This document shows, piece after piece, positions 52,732 through 61,700 of a stretch of 64,000 nucleotides of DNA. Origin of the DNA: Akkermansia sp. (GTDB lineage Bacteria > Verrucomicrobiota > Verrucomicrobiia > Verrucomicrobiales > Akkermansiaceae); assembly GCA_017398355.1 (NCBI GenBank), contig JAFQGD010000048.1, positions 1 to 64,000 of the forward strand, written 5' to 3'. Each line of letters begins with the position of its first letter. Position 1 is the first letter of the stretch. The position numbers were made by a program, and so were the translations under genes. The notes under the pieces were generated by a model that searched no databases, had not been told where the DNA came from, and saw only the letters and a program-made list of their open reading frames with translations.

Positions 52732-55700
52732 ATGCGCCTCCGACTCAATCTTTCACTTCGCCGTGCGTTGATGGCAACCATGGCAACAGCAAGCACTCTT
52801 CTGACCTCGACTGCTTGGGGTGGCACGATGCACAGCGATGTGCCGATGCCCATCTACATGGATTTCGGGCAGAACATGGGGCGGTATGCAGTAGGGAGTA
52901 ATGTGAATGCTCTGCTGGGGCATATTCGTCAGAATGTAGATGGTGGCATTGTGATTCATTACACGGATGGTACGCCGAGCTACACCATCTCCAACACCCA
53001 GGGGATGATTGATTACTCCGCCGTGCATGATGGTGGCTATGCTGCCGCCATGGGACCCAACATGATAGCGACGGTGGCGCACAATGGCGAAATCAACGGC
53101 AGCTTTGCAGAGCGCGTGGTGGGGAGTGAGCATGCCATCAATTACTCTGCCGTGGGGGTGCGCTATTCTCACCAGGCAGCGCGGGATGAAGTTGTGTTTC
53201 GCCTGGTTCCGACATTTGGTAATAGCATCTTTGACTACTGTTTACAACGCCAGACCAAGGTGTTTACGGATATCAGCTGGAGCCCCATGAGTACCATCAC
53301 GGATGTGGCTTCCATGCAGGGAAAGCACCAGTATCATGCCGGTGCCGGTTCCATGAACATGTGGTCGGAGACAGATGGCAAGTACCACTTCAACCAAGGT
53401 AGCCTCATTGGGTCTATCAAGACCATCAACATCACCAGTAATCGTGGGCACGATTGTTGGATTATCATCAGCGATCCGAATTACGGCAACGGCGTGGGTG
53501 CAAGTACGGCCAATCCGCTTCCCATCGGTACCGAGGGTGGCGACTCCGGCAGCCCGGTCTTCATTTACAACAGCACCACGGGGCAGTACGAGTACTTTGT
53601 GGCTCATGAGGGCGGCACCGGCATATCATCCGCACAGGGCTGGGGCAATATCAAGTGGTCGCATGAGACATTGCAGCGTTTCAACGTGAGCCCGGATATG
53701 AGCAGCGGCGAGGTTCATCTGCAAGCCATCACCTCTGCCGGGGAATATTACGCAGACAAAGCGGGTAACAGTAGCACCACGTATTATGGATACGCCACGG
53801 ATGCCGCCGGTAATATCCTGACGCAATATAACGGCGTGCGCAGCGGGCTGAACACGTGGTCGGATTTATCCGGCATACGCAACCTGCAAAATTGGTATGC
53901 TTGGAATTCGGATGCGTACATTCAGCAAAGCGATGTTGACCTGTTCTTCACAGAGAACCTGGTATTCAACGCCACGCAGGCAGAGAACAAAGTGGTGCTG
54001 GATGCCACGGTGGATTTGGGTATCGGCTACGCAGAGTTCAATGCCGGGGAGTTGGAAAAGGCGCGTTTCACCATCACTTCTACCGAGGGTGAGGGGAACC
54101 TTTTCAACCATGCCGGCTATGTCATCAACGAAGGGGCAGAGGTGCACTTGCAGCTCACCAACCCCGAGGATTACATGACCGAGTGGCGCAAGACCGGCGC
54201 GGGCGATTTGTACATAGACGGCACGGGCAACACCAATGCCCTGCTGGCTGTGGGCGGCAGCGGCAAGACCTATTTGCAGCAGAAAGACGGCTGGGCTGCC
54301 TACAATGTGATCGTGGGCAGTGGTGCCACCGTGGTTATCAGTGATATTTCTCAAATTGTCCGCGATTTGACGATTGGTAACGATGGCGGCGTGCTGGATA
54401 TGAACGGCCAATCCATGGATTGGTACAGCAACAACCCCAATGTGCAAGCTGCCGGATTCAGCATCAATGCCCTGACAGAGGGCGCCATCATCACCAACAG
54501 CACCGGTACAACCACCCTCACCTACAAAGAAAGCGGGCAGCAGACGTGGCTGGGGGCTTTTGTTGATACGAAAGAAGGCGCGCTCCGGATTGTGTATGAC
54601 GGCGGCGGCACCTGGACCATGCACAGCATCCATACCGACCTGAGCCACCATGCCGATAGCGGGCTTTCCGTGGCAAGCGGCAAGGTCGTTTTGGCCGGTA
54701 CCAATACCGTGCATGGCAAAGGCTCTGAGACCGGGCACACAGGTAATCGTCTTTTGCTGGAGAATGACTGGCACTATGCTGATGCCAAGATGAACGTGAG
54801 CGTGGCAGACGGCACCACCTTCGAGCTGGGCAGCCACGCTCGCCTCACGGGCAATATCAGCGTGGCAGCGGGCGGCACATTCATCATGCGGGAGGGCGTG
54901 CACGACCGCTATGAGTATGTGGAAGGCGGCATCTACTTAGAAGATACCTATCAGTATGCAGATTTCTACGGCCTGAAGGGCGATATTGCTCTTTCCGGTG
55001 AGATGCAGGTGGCATACAGCGCAGGTACCACCACCAACACCACGCTTTCCGGCTCTCTTTCCGGTGCCGGCACACTCACCGTGGCAGCCGGTACCACTGG
55101 CGGCATCCTCACCCTCGCCGGGGATAATAGCGCCTTTACCGGTAAAAAGAGCATCTCCTCCGGCGGCGTGATTGCCACGTCTCTTGCCGCATTGGGCAGC
55201 GCCGACCAACAATGGCTCATCGGCAAGCAAGGCTGGCTCGCTTCTCACGGGTTTACCGAGGGTACGGACATCCTTTCCCATATAGATGCGGACTCCGCCG
55301 GTACACTGGCGCTTTCTAATGATTTGACCACGAAGCTGAACTTCTCCGAGCACAGCGGGTTGTTCCTAGGGGCAGAGACGGGCAAGACCGTGCAGTATGG
55401 TGCAGAAAGCACAAGCGATGTGTGGACCGCTGTGGGGGATAACTATCTCTTGGGTGGTGGTGGCGGCACCTTGGTGGTGAATTACAAGCTCACCGGGGCT
55501 GATACAGGCATCATCCTGGGGGCAGATACTTCTTCTACCGGCAAGGTGGTGCTGGCCAACACCGGGAATGATTTCGGCGGGGATATCCGCTTTGCCGGTA
55601 CAGGCCTGATTCTGGAAACGGCTCAGGGTGCCATGGGCAATGCAAATTTACAGCTTAGCTACGGCAACTCGTTGCTTTCTGTCACTCCCGGGGATGACTT

Positions 55701-58700
55701 GAGCCGCCTGACAGCGGATTCCGACGGTATCATCCTCGTAGATAAAGTCGCCGACACAGACATTGAGTTGGTACTGCCGACCTATATGGCGGCCGATAGC
55801 ATCACCTCAACTACCGGCTTGGCCGTGGGTTCATCGGTCGATACGGTATATACAGGCAAGCTGACATTGGCTGCGGGCGCTGCCTACCAATTCTCCACGG
55901 TCAATGGCGCTACACTGACGCTTGATACCACCTTGAGCGATGCGCACGATATGATTGTGGATGCCCAAGGCTATGGCGGCGGCACTGTCATCATGGCCGG
56001 AAATGAGAGCTATGCCGGTGCTATCACGGTGCAAGGCAACCGCGACACCGCCGCTGCGGGCGATATCACCCTGGCCTTTGGCCGAGATACCGTGTTGAGC
56101 GGCGATATTACCCTGAAAACGGGTGGTACCCTAGATGTAGCGGGGCACCATCTTACCCTGAGCGGCAATGTAATAGATGCCGGCGGTAGCTTGGTCAACT
56201 CCTCGTGGGCAGGCCCCTTGGACACGGAGTGGAGCGGCACCCTCACCTTGCATGCAGAGTCGGGACAGAGCCGCAGCATTGCGGCCTCTATCTCTACCCC
56301 GCTTATCTACAAGACCGGCGCGGGCAATGTAACCCTGGCCGCCGCCAATACCTACACGGATATGTACCTGCAAGGGGGTACGCTTACCGTGGGGCAGGCC
56401 GATGCTCTCAGTATCTACGGCACGGTGCACATGAGCGGGGGCGCCACCTTGGATTTGGCGACCTATCAGCTCTCCAAGAATACCTACATGAATGCGGAGA
56501 GCATCATCGTGGAGTCCGGCTCTGCCACCGTGCAGCAATCCGGTGCCGGGGCGGGTCACGTCTCTCTCATTCAAGGCAATGTTTTGCTCAACGAGGGCAC
56601 GGAGCTGCACCTGCAAGGCGCGGGGATATACGAGCTGAGCGGCACGCGCTTCGGCGGCGAAAACGCTGTATTGCATGTGGATGCTCCCCGGCTCCGCCTG
56701 CAATCCGGTAGCACCCTCCATATCGACGGTACGCTCAGCTATGCCGCAGATGGCACCCTGCACTCGCAGGCCACCAACAACGGCATGACTCGCAACATCA
56801 ACCGCCTCCAAATGCTCAATGGTGCCACCCTCACCCTCTCCGAACAGGGCGGTACCAACTATTGGCAGGTGAATTCCCTCTCCGGCGAGGGTACTTTGCA
56901 GTGGAACTCCACTACCAATCATGTGGATGGCAACAACAGCACGGCCTCCCGATTAGTCATTGCCGACGAGAGTGATTTTGCAGGCAGCATTCGCCTCAAC
57001 CGTTCCAATGGCAATGCAAACCACACTCATGGCGCTTACATTGAGCTGGCACATGATAAGGCCGCGCAGTATGCAGATATTTCTCTTTCCGGAGCCGATG
57101 CCAGGAGTTGGGCAAGCTTGGCGGTCAACACGGCAGATGCCACCATCTGCGGCCTGAGCGGCAATGAGTATAGTTTCACCTATGCCGGTGCAGCCGTCAA
57201 TACGCGTTACACAGGCGAGAATCACCCTGCCTCCACCCGCCAAAGCACCCTCACCATCAACACCGCTGCCGGCGCTTCTTATACCTATGCAGGTGTGGTC
57301 GGCCATAGTGCAGATACCCCCGCTGCCGGCCTCTCCCTCGTGAAACTGGGCGCCGGCAACCAGACCTTCTCCGGTACTTCCTACCTGGCCGATGTGTCTG
57401 TGCAGGGCGGCTCATTGAGTTTTGTTTCCGGCAACACGGTGGTGAATGGCGATGTGGCCGTGGCCGGCGGTGCCGTATTGTCAGGTATTGATTTCACCTT
57501 GTCTGATGCTAAGACATTCACCGTATTGGGCGGAGATACAGCTGCTACGGCCAAATTCAGCGGCACGCTGAATTTGGCAGGTGGTACGCTGGAGTTTGAC
57601 GGCTACCAGCTAATGGCATCTTCTTCTGCGGGGGGCGCGGCTCTTACCGTAGGCGGATTAACGCATGTTGATGGCACAAACCTCACGATTGCGCTGACCA
57701 ACATGGGGAATCTCACCGCAGGTTCATATACCTTAGCTACCGGTGATTGGAGCGGTATCGATGAGCATTTGACCTTGAGAGAAAACGTTGGCTATGATGC
57801 CGTGTTTAGCACCAATGATTCCGGCTATCTGCTGATGCAGTTAGCGCTGCGAAGCGGTACCCATGTATGGGACGGTACATCAGATTCCCACACATGGAGT
57901 ACTACACAATTCGGCAGTTCTTCCAATGCTCTTGCAGCGGATGCCATTGTTTTATTTACAGATACGGCAGGTGGGCGCACTGTCAGCGTGAGCGAGAATG
58001 TGGAGGTACAGCAGGCTCATTTCCAACATAACAATGGTGAATATACTGTCGAGAGCAATGGCGGTATGGCAACCATCGGCAGCCTGAGCAAATCCGGCAG
58101 CGGTACTCTTACGCTGCAATCCGGTGTGCTTGTAACAGGAGATGCAACCATCAGTCGAGGTGAGCTTATCCTTCAAAGCACCAATCTTTTACAAGGCTCC
58201 GTGAGCGGAGACGGCACATTGGTTGTAGATTGGGGAACCGGCAACTCCGATGGCGTATCTCTTGTTGGCTTGAAGCGGTTGGAGCTTAAGAGCGGCACCT
58301 TTTCTGTAACGGGCAGCCAAACACTTGGCGTCAACGAGATTCAGATCCAAAACGGTGCCGCCTTGGAGCACAACGCAGGGGTGGATTATACAGGTAGCCT
58401 TGTGGTAAACGGCGGTACGTATCGCCAAGCTTCCGGCGTGGACTATGCCGGCCATATAACGTTGGATGGTGGTATCTTGGCTCTTGCAGGTGGCTCGTTG
58501 ACCGGGACGCTCGACCAAGTGGCGGATGCCTCTATACAGGCGGCTTCCGGCACTACATCTCGTCTCAACATGGTGCTGAGCCAAAATGATGATGCGGTTC
58601 TCATTCAGACAGGCGGCGGCAATATCGATATTGTATCGAATAGCCGCACGCAACTGCAAAATTATATTGTTCGGGAGGGCACTCTTACATATTCCGGGTA

Positions 58701-61700
58701 CTATAATCACACGAATCAGGGCACCATTACCGTTGAGGATGGCGCTATGCTGAGAGTCGGCTGGGGTGCCGGTTTGGAGGCAAAGCAAATCAATCTTGCC
58801 GGCGGTGCTACTTTGAAACTGGAAAATGGTGCTACTGCTTGGTGGCTTTCCAACAATGTCAACACCAAGCTATTGGTGGAAGACGGTGCTATGATTTCCG
58901 GCTCAGCGACCGGCACTGGCTCATACATCAATGGTACAATTTCCGGTAGCGGAACGCTGGAGCTGTACAACGCTTCTACGGGTGCAGATGCCTATACTGT
59001 CAATTCTGTTATTTCTGATGGTGCCGAGGCGCTGGGGCTTCACCTGACCAACACCAACGTGACGCTCACGGGAGCCAATACCTATTCCGGCGGCACGATT
59101 ATCGATGCCAATTCGTCCGTTACCGCTACGAATATAAGCGCACTCGGTAACGGGGCTGTGCAGAATGGCGGCTCTCTTATTATGGAGAGCGCACTCATGG
59201 TTGGCGGTATCTCCGGTCAAGGTACGCTTGCGACCAACGGACAGGTGCTTATTCTTTCCAACAGCGCAGATAATACCTATACCGGTACTGTGAGCGGTCA
59301 GGGTGCTATTTTGCAGATCGGCACCGGCAGGAGCGAATTTTCCGGCGCGGCAGATGTGTCTTCCATCGGCGTATCGGCCGGTTCGTTGTCTCTTACCGGT
59401 TCCGCCACCATCAGTTCGGGTGGTATTGTGGCAGAGGGGGCAAGCCTGTCATTTGATGGTACGATTGCTTTGGGGGAGATGATTGAAAATGCCGGTGTGG
59501 TCAACATTGGTACCGGGGCTGCATTTGAGCTGGAGATAGGGCACTTTGTCAATGGGGCATTTACGTTGGTTACTGGAAGCGGGCGTATTAACTATGCCGA
59601 AGAGCTCACCCTAGAGGATTTTACCATTGTCGGCTATGATTTTGAAGAACTTGCCAACAGGGGGGTGGAGACTACTATTTCGCAAACCTCATCCCAGCTT
59701 TCCCTCTCTTTCTCCGCTTTCTTGCGCGACTTGGTGTGGTCCGGGCAAGCGAGTGCTGAGTGGAATGGTACAGATGGCAACTGGAACATGGGTGACAATA
59801 TCGGAGTGGTATATGGAGTTGTGGATAACGTCACTTTCGATGCGTCTTCCTCCGTGCGTGAGGTGACGTTGTCAGGAGACATTGAGGTAGCTAACATGAA
59901 TGTGGTTGCCGGGGATTATGTTTTCAGCGGTACTGCACTCAATGTGCAATCGTCATTACATATAGCAGATGGTGCTTCTGCCACGCTCAACACCATGCCT
60001 ACCTCCCTTGGGGCTGCCACGGTGGATGGTACGCTCAATCTGGCTTTCACCGGTACTTGGACACAAGAGTTAAATGCCGCCGACGGCGTGGTCAACAAGA
60101 CGGCCTCCGGTACCCTTACCTGGAATGCAGAGGGCGTGTTGAGCATTGGCACGCTGAATGTGAATGCCGGGATACTGAACATATCTGCTGATATGGAGAT
60201 AGGGGAACTCAACATTGCGGGAAGCAGCCAGGCGTACCTCACCAACAATGCCGCAGCAGACGCATTGAACAAGACTGTGAGCCGTGTGCATCTGAGTGAA
60301 TCTTCTAAGCTGCTTGTCTATAACAAAGAAGCCACAACAAACTACACGACTGTGGATGAGGTTATCGTTGCCGGTGCTGCAACGATACAAGATTATGCAT
60401 TTAAAAGCAGCTATGTGGGACTGAATACCCTTGGCTTGGCTGAAGGTATTACTTCTTCCTCACTGACTTTGGGTTGCGCAACCATGGGCAGCGATGTAAC
60501 GGTGTTCAATCTGGGGGCAGAGGCGAAGGAAAGCGGAGACTTTGTCGGCACGATAGCGTTGCGGGCTCTGGGTGTGACGAATAGAGGCGCTCTTATTCTT
60601 TCCCACGCAGACATTGCTGCCAATAGCGTAATCACGATGAGCTGCGCGGATGACACACAAGATTACGCGCAATTGGGGTTGGGTATACATGCTGAACGTA
60701 CCACGATAGCGGGTCTTAATTCTACGGAAATCCTTGGAACGAAAAGCAAATTATTTTCCGGTGCATACGAGAAATCTGCCGGTTATGATGCAAATGATGC
60801 ATTCGACAGTATAAACTTTACCGATGTAGCGGAGCGCACGCTGGTCATCAACACAGCAGCGGGGAGCACACATACTTTCTATGGCGAGGTGCTTTCCACG
60901 GTGAATATCGAGAAGCAGGGCAGTGGCACGCAGGTGCTGGCGGGTACGGTGGGTAGCACCAAACTGAGTGTGCTGGGCGGTACGTTGAGTTTGGCCGGGG
61001 CGACTATCAGCAGCGGGGCGCTTGCCCAAGTAGAGCTGGGGCGCGGTGCCACTTTGCAACACAGCCTGACGTTGGATGACGCACATGCACTGAAGCTGAC
61101 CGGCACAAGCGGAGCCACCGGCACAGCCACGCTGAGCGGCGGTTTGGTGTTGGGGGGCGGTACGCTGAGCTTTGATACAGCTTGGCTGAGCGAGACTGAT
61201 GCCTCTCTCACGGTGATAGGGGGCATTAGCCTGGCAGAGGGGGTGAACACGCAGACAATCACGATGAGCTCGGGCACGGGGCTGATGCAGGGCGGCAGTT
61301 ACTTGTTGCTGGCAGGTGATTTTGCAGCGGGCATTACGGCAGAGAACTTCACCTTGGCCGGCTTGAGTGGCGCTGTTGCCGGTAGTCTGAGTTTGGCAGA
61401 TGGAGGATTATGGCTGAGCATAGGGGTATCGGAGACAGCGCATGTATGGTCCGGCACGGATGACGCGCACGTGTGGTCCGGCACCATGTACGGTACGGCG
61501 GTTGCCGGGGTGCTCACGGACACGGCGCCTGCCACTTTTGATGATAGTGCAGCCAACCGCAACGTATTGATAGAGGGGGCGGTATCTGCACCCGGCGGTA
61601 TCGTGTTCGACAACACGGAGGATTACAGCATCTCCTCTTCCAACATCAACAGCCGCATCAGCACCACATCATTTGCGCTGACCAACACCGGCACGGTCAC